Assembly: GCA_020630195.1 (NCBI GenBank)
Contig: JAHDBV010000001.1
Span: forward strand, 4,506-68,505
Source: Acidimicrobiales bacterium
GTDB lineage: Bacteria > Actinomycetota > Acidimicrobiia > Acidimicrobiales > SZUA-35
Length of the DNA stretch: 64,000 nucleotides
Direction of reading: 5' to 3'
Shown here: piece by piece, positions 8,027 through 17,544 of the stretch
How the letters are laid out: each line of letters opens with the position of its first letter
Position numbering within the stretch: the stretch's first letter is position 1
Notes under the pieces: model-generated
The model's input: only the letters and a program-made list of their open reading frames with translations
Told to the model about the DNA's origin: nothing
Databases searched by the model: none
Translations under genes and position numbers: made by a program

Positions 8027-10711
8027 TCAGTCCTTGGCGTCGGCCCAGGTGGCCCCGTAGGCGTGGTTGACCTCGAGCGGGACGTTCAGATCGAACGCTC
8101 CCGACATCTCCTCGAGGACGACACCCACCATGACGTCCCGCTCCGATGGCGGGACCTCGAGGATCACCTCGTCGTGGACCTGCAGGATCACCCGGCTGGC
8201 CGCACCATCGGCGGCCAGCCGCCGGTCGAGGCGGACGAGGGCGAGCTTGAAGATGTCGGCGGCCAGGCCCTGGATCCCGGCGTTCATCGCCTGGCGCTCA
8301 CCGGCCTGGCGGAGCCGGGGGTTGTCCGACATCAGCTCCGGGATCGGGCGGCGGCGACCGAACAGGGTCTCGGTGTAGCCACGGTTGCGAGCCTCGGTCA
8401 CGGTCCGGTCCATGTAGTCCCGGACCGCCGGGAACCCGGCGAAGTAGGCGTCGAGGATCTCGGCGGCCTCCCGGGTCGGGATGCCGAGCCGCTGACCGAG
8501 GCCGTAGGCCTCCATGCCGTAGGCGAGGCCGTAGGACACCATCTTCGCCTTCGAACGCTGCTCGAAGTCGACGTCGTCGGGAGCGACGTCGAACACGCGC
8601 CCGGCCACGACGCGGTGCACGTCGGTGCCGGAGGTGAATGCCTCGACGAGCCCCGGGTCCTCGGCGAGGTGAGCGATGCACCGCAACTCGATCTGGTTGT
8701 AGTCGGCGACCAGCAGCTCGTGGCCGGCCGAGGGCACGAACGCCTTGCGGAACGCCCGTCCCATCTCGGTGCGGACCGGGATGTTGTGCAGGTTGGGATG
8801 CTCGGACGACAACCGACCCGTCCGGGCCACCGTCTGGTTGAAGGTCGCGTGGATCCGACCGTCGTCGGCGACCTCGGCGAGCAACGACTCCCCGTAGGTC
8901 GACCGCAGCTTCTCGACCTCGCGGTAGCGGAGCAGATGCTCCACGATCTCGTGCTCGTGGCGGATCTTCTCCAACTGGGCCTGATCGGTCGTGTACCCGC
9001 TCTTCGTCTTCTTGCCCGGCGTGAGCTGGAGCTTCTCGTAGAGGATCTCGCGCAGCGCCTTGGTCGAGTTGACGTTGAACGGTTCGCCCGCGGCGTCCTG
9101 GATGGCCTGGCGGAGCCCGTCGGCCTCGACGGAGAGCTCGTCGTTGAGCCGTTGCAGCTCCTCCCGATCGACCCCGACACCGAGTGCCTCCATCCGGGCG
9201 AGCACCGAGATCAACGGGAGCTCGACGTCGGTGTTGAGCGACGTGAGTTCGGCCTCGTCGAGCGCTGCGCGCACGGGAGCCGCCATGGCGACCGTGGCCG
9301 CGGCGCGCTGTGCGGCGACGAGCCCGGCCGGGACGGCCGAGTCGCCGAAGTCGAGCTGGCCTTCGGGGGTGGCGTCGTCCTCGCCGCCGAGGCGGAGGTC
9401 GGTGTGGCGGGCGAGGGTGTCCTCGATCGGGTACGACGACGAGCTCGGGTCGAGCAGGTAGGCGGCGACGGCGGTGTCGAGCCCGACCACGACGTCGGCG
9501 ACACCGGCGGCGAACAGCGCACGCAACACGGGCTTGGTGCGATGGCCGACGACGACGGGTCCGTCGCCCGACAGCAGGCGGTCGAGCGCCGAGATCACGA
9601 TGGGGTCGGCGAGTTCGTCGGGAGTCACGGACACGGCGCGCTCGGCCGAGCCGGCCACGGCGAGGGCACCGAGGCGGGTCTCGCGATCGTCGTCGAAGGT
9701 GGCGGCGATGCCGACGATGTCGGCGTCCGCGAGACCGTCGAGTGCCGCGGCGACGTCCGCGGCACCGGTGGCCGGGTCGATCGTCACCTCGAGGGCTTCA
9801 CCCGCCGGTTCGGGTGCACCATCGCCGGAGAACGCCTCGTGGAAACGGGCCTCGAGGGTTCGGAACTCGAGGAAGTCGAAGAGCCGCTTCAACTCGTCGG
9901 GGTCCCACGGCTCGCGGTGCATGAGCTCGTCGAGCGAACGACCGATCTCGACGTCTCGCACGAGCTCCATCACCATCAGGTTGATGCGGACCTGGTCTTC
10001 GTTGGCGCCGAGATTCTCCCGGAGCTTCGGCGTCTGGTCGTCGAGGTGTTCGTAGATCCCCTCGATCCCGCCGTACTTGGTGATCAGCTTCGCCGCCGTC
10101 TTCTCCCCCACCCCGGGCACACCCGGCAGGTTGTCGGAGTTGTCGCCCCGCAGCGCGGCGTACTGGACGTAGGCGGTCGGGTGCACGCCGGTGCGCTCCA
10201 CGATCCCGGCCTCGTCGTAGAGGGCGTAGTCCGACACGCCGCGGCGGTTGTAGAGGACCTTGATGTGCGGGTCCCGCACGAGCTGGTAGCTGTCGCGATC
10301 CCCGGTGACGATGAGGGCGTCGATGCCGTTCGTCGCCGCTTCCTCGGCGAGGGTCGCGATGAGATCGTCGGCCTCGATGCCGGCCTGGTCGACGATCGGG
10401 ATGTTGATCGTCTCGACCACCTGACGGACGAGGCCCATCTGCTGGCGCAGGATGTCGGGCGCGGCCGACCGGTTGGCCTTGTAGGTCTCGACCTGCTGGT
10501 GGCGGAACGTCGGCTCGGGCCGGTCGAAGCAGACCACGATCCCGTCGGGTCGATGATCCCGGACGAGGTTGATCAGCATCGAGGTGAAGCCGAACACGGC
10601 ATTGGTGATCTGGCCCGATGCCGTGCCCAGGTCCTGGGGCAGGGCGTGGAAGGCGCGATAGGTCAGGGAGTTCCCGTCGACGAGCATGACGGAACGGTTC
10701 GTTGAGGCCAC
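8027..10711 (-). CDS. polA: DNA polymerase I
   Basis: 5' nuclease LVDGNSLTYRAFHALP...; polymerase motifs LLVADYNQIELRCIAHLAEDPGL, RSKAKMVSYGLAYGMEAYGL, LQVHDEVILEVP. Confidence 0.97.
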   Translation of the reverse strand: MASTNRSVMLVDGNSLTYRAFHALPQDLGTASGQITNAVFGFTSMLINLVRDHRPDGIVVCFDRPEPTFRHQQVETYKANRSAAPDILRQQMGLVRQVVETINIPIVDQAGIEADDLIATLAEEAATNGIDALIVTGDRDSYQLVRDPHIKVLYNRRGVSDYALYDEAGIVERTGVHPTAYVQYAALRGDNSDNLPGVPGVGEKTAAKLITKYGGIEGIYEHLDDQTPKLRENLGANEDQVRINLMVMELVRDVEIGRSLDELMHREPWDPDELKRLFDFLEFRTLEARFHEAFSGDGAPEPAGEALEVTIDPATGAADVAAALDGLADADIVGIAATFDDDRETRLGALAVAGSAERAVSVTPDELADPIVISALDRLLSGDGPVVVGHRTKPVLRALFAAGVADVVVGLDTAVAAYLLDPSSSSYPIEDTLARHTDLRLGGEDDATPEGQLDFGDSAVPAGLVAAQRAAATVAMAAPVRAALDEAELTSLNTDVELPLISVLARMEALGVGVDREELQRLNDELSVEADGLRQAIQDAAGEPFNVNSTKALREILYEKLQLTPGKKTKSGYTTDQAQLEKIRHEHEIVEHLLRYREVEKLRSTYGESLLAEVADDGRIHATFNQTVARTGRLSSEHPNLHNIPVRTEMGRAFRKAFVPSAGHELLVADYNQIELRCIAHLAEDPGLVEAFTSGTDVHRVVAGRVFDVAPDDVDFEQRSKAKMVSYGLAYGMEAYGLGQRLGIPTREAAEILDAYFAGFPAVRDYMDRTVTEARNRGYTETLFGRRRPIPELMSDNPRLRQAGERQAMNAGIQGLAADIFKLALVRLDRRLAADGAASRVILQVHDEVILEVPPSERDVMVGVVLEEMSGAFDLNVPLEVNHAYGATWADAKD

Positions 10712-10742
10712 GCCCCGATCCTAGGACTCGGACCTGACACTC

Positions 10743-10763
10743 GACGGCGGCGCCACCGCCGTC
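10743..10763 (-). terminator. Perfect hairpin GACGGCGG-N5-CCGCCGTC between ANTAR regulator and polA
   Basis: 8-bp perfect inverted repeat just 3' of the ANTAR gene; no U-tract. Confidence 0.35.
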
Positions 10764-10766
10764 ACC

Positions 10767-11357
10767 TCACTCCGCGAGGATGCGTTCCGCGACGGCCTTC
10801 ATCGTCGACCGCTCGGCCATGGCCGAGGTCTGGATCTCCCGGAACGCGTCCTGCTCGGAGAGGCCCTTGGTGTCCATCAGTCGCCCCTTGGCCCGGTCGA
10901 TCACCTTGCGGGCCTCGAGCTGGTCGCTGAGCTTCGAGGTCTCGGCCTCGAGCTCGTCGACCTGGGCCGTCATGGCACGCATCTCGACGAACCGGGCCCG
11001 GGCCAGTTCGATCGCCGGCACCAGGTCCTGGGCGCTGAACGGCTTGACGACATAGGCCATCACCCCGGCGTCGCGGGCCTGGGCGATGAGATCGCGCTGT
11101 GAGAACGCGGTGAGCAACACCACCGCGCAGGCCTGCTCGGCGAGCAGCGTGCGGGCGGCCGACAACCCGTCGGTGCCCGGCATCTTGATGTCGAGCACGG
11201 CCACGTCGGGACGGTGCTCGCGCACGAGGCGGACGGCCTCGTCGCCGTCGCCGGCCTCGGCCACGACCTCGTAGCCCTCCTCGGTCAGCAGCTCCGACAG
11301 ATCGAGGCGGATCAGGGCCTCGTCCTCGGCGATCACCAGACGCACCGGCTCACTCAT
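10767..11357 (-). CDS. ANTAR-domain response regulator (AmiR/NasT family)
   Basis: MSEPVRLVIAEDEALIRLDLSELLTEEGYEVVAEAGDGDEAV receiver; C-terminal ANTAR KVIDRAKGRLMDTKGLSEQDAFREIQTSAM. Confidence 0.9.
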   Translation of the reverse strand: MSEPVRLVIAEDEALIRLDLSELLTEEGYEVVAEAGDGDEAVRLVREHRPDVAVLDIKMPGTDGLSAARTLLAEQACAVVLLTAFSQRDLIAQARDAGVMAYVVKPFSAQDLVPAIELARARFVEMRAMTAQVDELEAETSKLSDQLEARKVIDRAKGRLMDTKGLSEQDAFREIQTSAMAERSTMKAVAERILAE

Positions 11358-11362
11358 GTCGC

Positions 11363-11650
11363 TCAGTTCCCCATCAGTTCGTCGAGCAGTTCGTCCTGGG
11401 TCCGCTCGAGCTTCTCGAGCCGGGCGGCCTTCGCCTCCCGGTCGGACCGCAGCCCGGCGACCGTGCGTTCGGCGGCACGGTGCTCCCGGCCCGCCTCGGC
11501 GGTCTCGGCCACCATGGCCCGCAGTCGGAGATCGTCGGCATCGGCCCGGAAGTGGGCCAGCTGCTCGTCGAGCACGGCGAGCTCCTCGCGGAGTCGGCGC
11601 GCCTCGGTCGACACGTCGGTCAATCGGCGTTCGATGGACGCTCTCGACAC
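11363..11650 (-). CDS. Small coiled-coil protein
   Basis: VSRASIERRLTDVSTEARRLREELAVLDEQLAHFRADADDLRLRAMVAETAEAGREHRAAERTVAGLRSDREAKAARLEKLERTQDELLDELMGN; same strand upstream of the ANTAR gene. Confidence 0.55.
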   Translation of the reverse strand: MSRASIERRLTDVSTEARRLREELAVLDEQLAHFRADADDLRLRAMVAETAEAGREHRAAERTVAGLRSDREAKAARLEKLERTQDELLDELMGN

Positions 11651-11725
11651 GGTGGAGACTCCGGGGCGATCGGTCGGACAGGACGGTGGATCGCCGCCAC
11701 GGCTCGACGTTGAACGTGCGACGGT

Positions 11726-11812
11726 TGGTGCCCGGAGTGGGACTTGAACCCACACGACCTCGCGGCCAGCGGATTTTGAGTCCGCCGCGTCTGCCAATTC
11801 CGCCATCCGGGC
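11726..11812 (-). tRNA. tRNA-Leu (anticodon CAA), CCA encoded
   Basis: Reverse complement GCCCGGATGGCGGAATTGGCAGACGCGGCGGACTCAAAATCCGCTGGCCGCGAGGTCGTGTGGGTTCAAGTCCCACTCCGGGC-A-CCA; class II variable arm; anticodon loop CTCAAAA. Confidence 0.95.
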
Positions 11813-11998
11813 CCGGAAGGCAGCCGCCATCGTACCGCCCGACACCCGCCGGACGGCGGGCCATTCCCCCCGGACGAGCCCCACCGACGGTCCCGGCCCG
11901 TGACTACCGACACAGCGCTCTCTACTGCAAGCACGTGCGTACGAAGAATGGCACCCGCAGGATGAAACCCTTGTCGCCCGGAACGAGTCACACCCCAC

Positions 11999-13201
11999 GT
12001 GACCGAGCAGATGACCGCGTTCACGTTCCCGGGGCAGGGCTCACAGAAGCCCGGCATGGGAGCGGCCTGGCAGGACCACCCGTCGTGGGAGATCGTCGAG
12101 GAGGCCTCCGACGCCTCCGGCCGAGACGTCGCCCAACTCCTCCTCGACGCCGACGCCGAGACCCTCACCCAGACACACAACTCGCAGCTGGCGACGTTCG
12201 TGACGTCGATGATCGTGCTCGACGCCGTCGAGCGGGTCGGGATCGAGCCGGGCATCCACGCCGGGCACTCCCTCGGCGAGTACTCCGCGCTCACCGCCGC
12301 GGGCACCCTGTCGCTGGCCGACGGCGTCCGTCTGGTCACCGAGCGGGGCAACGCCATGCAGGCCGCCGCCGAGGAACGCCCCGGCACCATGGCCGCCGTG
12401 CTCGGCCTCGAACCCGAACTCGTCGAACAAGCCTGTGCGTCCACCGACGGCGACGCCTGGGTGGCCAACGACAACGCGCCGGGCCAGGTCGTCATCGCCG
12501 GTGACCCCGACGCCCTCGACGCCGCCGCGGCCCAGGCCAAGGAACTCGGTGCCAAGCGGGTCATGCCGATCAAGGTCGGCGGCGCCTTCCACACGCCGTT
12601 CATGTCGCCGGCCCGGGATCGCCTCCGCAAGGCGCTCGCGGATGTCGAGATCCGCTCCCCCAACCGACCGGTCGTCGCCAACGTCGACGCGGCGGTGCAC
12701 ACCGACGGCGCGGAGTGGTCACGCCTGCTCGCCGCACAGCTCACCTCGCCGGTCCGCTGGCGCCGCAGCCTCGCCACGTTGCACGACGCCGGCGCCTCGG
12801 TCTTCCTCGAGCTCGGTCCCGGCACGGTGCTCACCGGCATGGCCAAGCGCACCCTCACCGGCACCACCAACATCGCGGTGGGATCACCCGGCGACGTCGA
12901 GCAGCTGCTCGAGACCCTCGCCGGACTGGAGGGCGACAGACGCGCCCTCCGTCTGACCACCACCGAGGGCGAGTTCCTCCAGGCCGTCGAGCGGCTCGTC
13001 GTGAGCCCGGCCAACGGCAACTTCACGCCGGTGCCCGACCTCGACGCCGGTGCCGCCCTGTCCCGTGGCCAACTCGTCGGCCACGTCGGCGACATCGAGG
13101 TGCGCTCCCCCTTCGAGGGTGAACTCCAGGGTCTCGTCGCCGTCACCGGCGAACGCGTCATGACCTCCCAGCCCGTCGCCTGGCTGCGGGTGCGCTCGTG
13201 A
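11999..13201 (+). CDS. fabD: Malonyl-CoA:ACP transacylase with C-terminal biotinyl/lipoyl-like domain
   Basis: FTFPGQGSQKPGMG, AGHSLGEYSALTAAG, GGAFHTPFMSPA; extra ~70 aa SPANGNFTPVPDLDAGAALSRGQLVGHVGDIEVRSPFEGELQGLVAVTGERVMTSQPVAWLRVRS. Confidence 0.92.
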   Translation: MTEQMTAFTFPGQGSQKPGMGAAWQDHPSWEIVEEASDASGRDVAQLLLDADAETLTQTHNSQLATFVTSMIVLDAVERVGIEPGIHAGHSLGEYSALTAAGTLSLADGVRLVTERGNAMQAAAEERPGTMAAVLGLEPELVEQACASTDGDAWVANDNAPGQVVIAGDPDALDAAAAQAKELGAKRVMPIKVGGAFHTPFMSPARDRLRKALADVEIRSPNRPVVANVDAAVHTDGAEWSRLLAAQLTSPVRWRRSLATLHDAGASVFLELGPGTVLTGMAKRTLTGTTNIAVGSPGDVEQLLETLAGLEGDRRALRLTTTEGEFLQAVERLVVSPANGNFTPVPDLDAGAALSRGQLVGHVGDIEVRSPFEGELQGLVAVTGERVMTSQPVAWLRVRS

Positions 13202-14157
13202 TCCCCGCCGGCCCCACGGGCCTCCGCTTCCTCGGCGTCGGCTCCGCGCTGCCACCGAAGATCCTGACCAACGACGACTTGACCGCGTCGATGGACACCT
13301 CCGACGAGTGGATCCGCGAGCGGACCGGGATCGGCCAGCGCCACATCGGCGGCACGACCTCCGGTCTCGCCACCGAAGCGGCCGCCGTGGCGATGACGCG
13401 GGCCGGGGTCGATCCGGCCGACATCGACCTCGTCATCCTCGCGACCACCTCGCCGGACTACATCTGCCCCGGCACCGCACCGGCCGTCGCCCGCGAGCTC
13501 GGCCTCGATTGCGGTGCGTTCGACGTGTCGGCCGCCTGTTCGGGCTGGGTCTACGGCCTGACCATCGCCCAGGGCTACCTCATGCAGGGCATGGGCCGGA
13601 TCCTCGTGATCGGGTCCGAGACCCTCGACCGGATCACCGACTACACCGACCGCGGCACCGGGATCCTGTTCGGCAACGGCGCCGGCGCGGCCGTCGTCGA
13701 GGCCGATCCCCGCGGGCCGGACGCCGGTGGCGGTGCCCTGCTCGGTTGGGACACCGGCGCGGACGGCAACTACGTGCACATCCTCTACTCCGAACACGAC
13801 GGTGTGCTCCAGATGGACGGCAAGGAGGTGTTCCGCCAGGCCGTGAAGGCCATCGTGCGGTCCACCACCCGCACCCTGGAGATGGCCGGGCTCGGCATCG
13901 ACGACGTCGATCTCGTCATCCCCCATCAGGCCAACGTGCGGATCCTCGAAGCCGCCTGGAAGAAGCTGGGCTTCTCGATGGACGACACCGTCGAGATCCT
14001 CGAACGCACCGGCAACACCTCGGGCGCCACCATCCCGATGGCCCTCGACCAGGCCCTGCACGACGACCGCATCGCCCCCGGCGACAACGTCCTCTTCCTC
14101 GGCTTCGGTGCCGGCATGACCTGGGCGTCCGCCCTCGTCCGGTGGGCGGAGTCGTGA
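13198..14157 (+). CDS. fabH: 3-oxoacyl-ACP synthase III
   Basis: GSALPPKILTNDDL, DVSAACSGWVYGL, IPHQANVRILEAA, GNTSGATIPMAL. Confidence 0.95.
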   Translation: MIPAGPTGLRFLGVGSALPPKILTNDDLTASMDTSDEWIRERTGIGQRHIGGTTSGLATEAAAVAMTRAGVDPADIDLVILATTSPDYICPGTAPAVARELGLDCGAFDVSAACSGWVYGLTIAQGYLMQGMGRILVIGSETLDRITDYTDRGTGILFGNGAGAAVVEADPRGPDAGGGALLGWDTGADGNYVHILYSEHDGVLQMDGKEVFRQAVKAIVRSTTRTLEMAGLGIDDVDLVIPHQANVRILEAAWKKLGFSMDDTVEILERTGNTSGATIPMALDQALHDDRIAPGDNVLFLGFGAGMTWASALVRWAES

Positions 14158-14870
14158 GCGAGTCACGGGTCGCGTTCGTCACCGGCGGCAGCCGGGGCAT
14201 CGGCCTCGCCTGCGCCCGGGAGCTCGCCGCCGCCGGCCACACCGTGGTCGTCGGCTCCCGCTCGGAGCCGGCCGAGCTCGACGCCGGGTTGTTCTGGGTT
14301 CCGTGCGACGTGACCTCCGCCGAGTCGATCGATGCGGCCTTCTCGACGATCGAGGACGCCCACGGCCCGGCCACCATCGTGGTCGCCAACGCCGGCATCA
14401 CCCGCGACACGCTGCTGCTCCGGATGAACGAGGATGATTTCACCGACGTGGTCGACGCCAACCTGACCGGGTCCTGGCGGATCGCGAAGCGGGCGATCCG
14501 CCCGATGATGAAGGCCCGCTGGGGCCGCATCGTGTTGATGTCGTCGGTCGTCGGCGCCGCCGGCCAGGTCGGGCAGGCCAACTACGCCGCCTCCAAGGCC
14601 GGCCTCGTCGGCCTCGGACGATCGCTCGCCCGGGAGTTCGCCTCGCGGAACGTGACGGTGAACCTCGTGGCGCCCGGACCGATCGCCACCGACATGCTCG
14701 CCGCGCTCGACGACGCCACGACCGAGGCCATCGTCGAGACCGTGCCGCTCGGTCGGGTCGGCCAGGCCGAGGAGGTCGCCGCGACGGTGGCCTTCCTCGC
14801 GTCCGAGCCGGCCGGCTACATCACCGGCGCCGTGATCCCCGTCGACGGGGGCCTCGGCATGGGGGCCTGA
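14154..14870 (+). CDS. fabG: 3-oxoacyl-ACP reductase
   Basis: GTG start 14154; VTGGSRGIGLACA, NAGITRDTLLLRM, YAASKAGLVGLGRSLARE. Confidence 0.93.
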   Translation: MSESRVAFVTGGSRGIGLACARELAAAGHTVVVGSRSEPAELDAGLFWVPCDVTSAESIDAAFSTIEDAHGPATIVVANAGITRDTLLLRMNEDDFTDVVDANLTGSWRIAKRAIRPMMKARWGRIVLMSSVVGAAGQVGQANYAASKAGLVGLGRSLAREFASRNVTVNLVAPGPIATDMLAALDDATTEAIVETVPLGRVGQAEEVAATVAFLASEPAGYITGAVIPVDGGLGMGA

Positions 14871-14892
14871 ACGGGCCCCCGCCCAGCAACGC

Positions 14893-14929
14893 TCACACCT
14901 CCCGTCACGGCCACGTGGCCGGGGTGTGA
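14893..14929. promoter_or_regulatory. Nested palindrome TCACACC...CGGCCACGTGGCCG...GGTGTGA upstream of acpP
   Basis: Perfect 14-bp palindrome 14908-14921 inside a 7-bp inverted repeat (14893-14899 / 14923-14929). Confidence 0.45.
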
Positions 14930-15014
14930 ACCGTGTCCCGTCCCACCGACGAGCCGTCGCCGGTGGGTAGTCTTTCCCGGTCCGGGAGACCGGCGGTTCA
15001 GGAGGAACCAAGCA

Positions 15015-15251
15015 ATGAGTGATCAGAACTTCGAACGATTCGTCAAGTGCGCCGTGGAGGTGCTGTCCGTCGAGGCCAGCGTCGTCACCAAGGAGGCCCG
15101 GTTCGCCGAGGACCTCGACGCCGACAGCCTCGACCTCGTCGAGCTCGTCATGGAGCTCGAGGAAGAGTTCGGCGTGAGCGTGGAGGAAGAGGAGCTGGAG
15201 GGCATCGAGACCGCCGGCGCCGCCTTCGATCTCATCCAGGGCAAGCTCTGA
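15015..15251 (+). CDS. acpP: Acyl carrier protein
   Basis: [45 protein letters not shown]; strong SD aggaggaa. Confidence 0.95.
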   Translation: MSDQNFERFVKCAVEVLSVEASVVTKEARFAEDLDADSLDLVELVMELEEEFGVSVEEEELEGIETAGAAFDLIQGKL

Positions 15252-16423
15252 TGCAGGGTCGCCGCGTTGCCGTCACCGGCATCGGTGTCGTCGCCCCGTG
15301 CGGCGTCGGCGTCGAGGCGTTCTGGAACGGCCTGCTGGCCGAACCGGCAGCCGGCGACCGCTACATGGAGGACTGGGATCCCACCCCGTTCTTCGACAAT
15401 CCCAAGGACGCCCGCCGCACGGACCGGTTCGGGCAGTTCGCCCTCGCCGCCGCGGCGGAGGCGTTCGAGATGGCCGGCGACGTCGGCGTCGACCCCGCCC
15501 GCTTCGGGTCGTTGGTCGGCACCGGCATCGGCGGCATCGGCACCACCGAGACCCAGATCGTGGTCCAGCACGAGAAGGGCGACCGCCGTGTCTCCCCTTT
15601 CCTCGTGCCGATGATGATGCCGAACGCGGCTGCCGCCGCGATCTCGATGAAGTACGGCCTCCAGGGCCTGTGTGAGGCCACCGTGACGGCGTGTGCGGCC
15701 GGGACCCACGCCATCGGCAACGCCGCTCGTGCGATCGCCGACGGCCGCTGCGACGCGATGGTGGCCGGCGGCTCCGAGGCGCCGCTGACCCCCACCGCCC
15801 GCGCCGGGTTCGCGAACATGACGGCCCTGTCGAACAGCGGGGTCTCCCGTCCGTTCTCGGCCGACCGCGACGGGTTCGTCATCGCCGAGGGCTGCGGTGT
15901 GCTCATCCTCGAGGAGTGGGAGCACGCGGTCGCCCGCGGAGCGACGATCCTCGGCGAGGTGCTCGGTTCGGCCTCCACGGCCGACGCTCACCACATCACC
16001 GCTCCCGCCCCCGGTGGGAGTGGCGCCATCCGGTGCATGGAGCTCGCGCTCGACGACGCGGGGATCGCCGCCGCCGACGTGGCGAGCATCAACGCCCACG
16101 GCACGTCCACCTCGCTCAACGACGCGGCCGAGGCCGATGCGATGACCAAGGTGTTCGGCGAGAACGGTCCGATCATCACCTCGACCAAGGGTGTGACCGG
16201 ACACGCACTCGGCGGTGCCGGCGCCCTCGAGGCGGTCGCCGTGTTGCTCTCCATGCAGCACGGACTCGTGCCGCCGACGATGGGCACCGCGGAGCAGGAT
16301 CCGGAGATGCCGCCGATCGATCTCGTGCTCGGCGAGGCCCGAGCCTGGGAGCCCGGGCCGACGCTGTCGAACAGCTTCGGCTTCGGCGGCCACAACGGCA
16401 CGTTGGTCCTCGGCCCGGCCTGA
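15251..16423 (+). CDS. fabF: Beta-ketoacyl-ACP synthase II
   Basis: [69 protein letters not shown]. Confidence 0.95.
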   Translation: MQGRRVAVTGIGVVAPCGVGVEAFWNGLLAEPAAGDRYMEDWDPTPFFDNPKDARRTDRFGQFALAAAAEAFEMAGDVGVDPARFGSLVGTGIGGIGTTETQIVVQHEKGDRRVSPFLVPMMMPNAAAAAISMKYGLQGLCEATVTACAAGTHAIGNAARAIADGRCDAMVAGGSEAPLTPTARAGFANMTALSNSGVSRPFSADRDGFVIAEGCGVLILEEWEHAVARGATILGEVLGSASTADAHHITAPAPGGSGAIRCMELALDDAGIAAADVASINAHGTSTSLNDAAEADAMTKVFGENGPIITSTKGVTGHALGGAGALEAVAVLLSMQHGLVPPTMGTAEQDPEMPPIDLVLGEARAWEPGPTLSNSFGFGGHNGTLVLGPA

Positions 16424-16488
16424 CGGCCGGCGCGTGGTCCTCGGCCCGGCCTGACGGCCGGCGCGTGGTCCCCAGCCCGGCCTGACGG
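16405..16488 (+). repeat. 31-bp tandem repeat (2.7 copies) spanning the fabF stop codon
   Basis: GGTCCTCGGCCCGGCCTGACGGCCGGCGCGT at 16405-16435 and 16436-16466, diverged partial copy 16467-16488; each has hairpin CCGGCC-TGAC-GGCCGG. Confidence 0.9.
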
Positions 16489-16501
16489 GTCTCGATCCCG
16501 A

Positions 16502-16933
16502 TCAGGGGTCGACGATGACGAAGAGCAGCTTGGCCTGGCACGCCAGCTCGTCACCGACGAGGGCACGACCGGTGCCCTTACCGGCGCGCCGTCCGAGCTT
16601 GTCGAGTGTCACCTCGAGTCGGAGGGTCTCCCCCGGTCCGACCTGACGACGGAACTTGACGTCGTCGACGCCGCCGAAGAGGGGCAGACGGCCGGCGAAG
16701 TCCGGGTTCGACAACACCGCGCACGCACCGGTCTGTGCGAGCGCCTCCACCTGGAGCACCCCGGGCAGGGTCGGTCGCCCCGGGAAGTGGCCGGGATAGA
16801 AGTACTCGTCGCCCGTCGTGGTCCACTCCGCCACGATCCGCTCGCCCGGCACCAACTCGACGAGCCGGTCGACCAACAGGAACGGCGGTCGGTGCGGGAG
16901 GAGATCGATCGGTGCGGGCAACTCGTCGGCCAT
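16502..16933 (-). CDS. fabZ: 3-hydroxyacyl-ACP dehydratase (FabZ-like)
   Basis: IDLLPHRPPFLLVDRLVELVPG, GHFPGRPTLPGVLQVEALAQTGA. Confidence 0.9.
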   Translation of the reverse strand: MADELPAPIDLLPHRPPFLLVDRLVELVPGERIVAEWTTTGDEYFYPGHFPGRPTLPGVLQVEALAQTGACAVLSNPDFAGRLPLFGGVDDVKFRRQVGPGETLRLEVTLDKLGRRAGKGTGRALVGDELACQAKLLFVIVDP

Positions 16934-17059
16934 GGCCGCACCGTAGCGCCGACGCCCACACACGACCGGAAGCCTCCGGGCACGGGCGCGTCGATGCCCC
17001 GACCACGGGGCCGGGGCATCGACGGATTCCGTGGACCGGGCACGTGGCCCGGAACCGGA

Positions 17060-17335
17060 TCAGCCCTTCGCGGCAGCCTTGAGCTTGGCGCCGGCGGTGA
17101 CCTTCACGGCCTTCTGTGCCGGGATGGAGATGGGCTCCTTCGTCTGGGGGTTGAAGCCCTGACGAGCGGCGCGCTGCACCTGCTCGAACGAGAGGAAACC
17201 GGGAATGGTGACCTTCTCGCCCTTGGCGACCGCGCCCATCACGGTCTCGACGAGACCGTCGACGACGGCGCCCGCGTCCTTCTTGCTCACACCGCTCGCT
17301 TCGGCGACAGCGTCGACCAGTTCGCTCTTGTTCAT
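17060..17335 (-). CDS. HU family DNA-binding protein
   Basis: MNKSELVDAVAEASGVSKKDAGAVVDGLVETV...GFLSFEQVQRAARQGFNPQTKEPISIPAQKAVKVTAG; SD aaggag. Confidence 0.93.
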   Translation of the reverse strand: MNKSELVDAVAEASGVSKKDAGAVVDGLVETVMGAVAKGEKVTIPGFLSFEQVQRAARQGFNPQTKEPISIPAQKAVKVTAGAKLKAAAKG

Positions 17336-17413
17336 GGGGACTCCTTCAAGCGCCCTGCACGCGTGACCCGGACGGATCACGCTCGTCCACCCGCCTTGGG
17401 GGACCGGGGGGAC

Positions 17414-17442
17414 AGTGGAGCGAACACGAATGACAAAGTCAA
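17414..17442 (-). promoter_or_regulatory. Candidate sigma70-type promoter for HU gene (TTGACT-N17-TCCACT)
   Basis: Minus-strand TTGACTTTGTCATTCGTGTTCGCTCCACT. Confidence 0.35.
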
Positions 17443-17544
17443 GCATCCCCCCGCAGAAATCTCGTCCGAAACCCGCTCCAACAGCGGGCGGTCGACGCCC
17501 GGGAGCGAATCACACACCCCCGATGCCGGCTCCGCCGACCCGCG

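Noticed and set aside
6311-10705. 1464-aa plus-strand ORF antisense to polA
   Set aside because: High-GC shadow ORF: low-complexity Arg/Gly/Val-rich product with no domains, opposite unambiguous ferric-reductase and polA reading frames.
8027-10711. PolA 3'-5' exonuclease region appears to lack the DxE motif
   Set aside because: Loss of proofreading motifs in Pol I is already known in several lineages, including mycobacteria; not novel.
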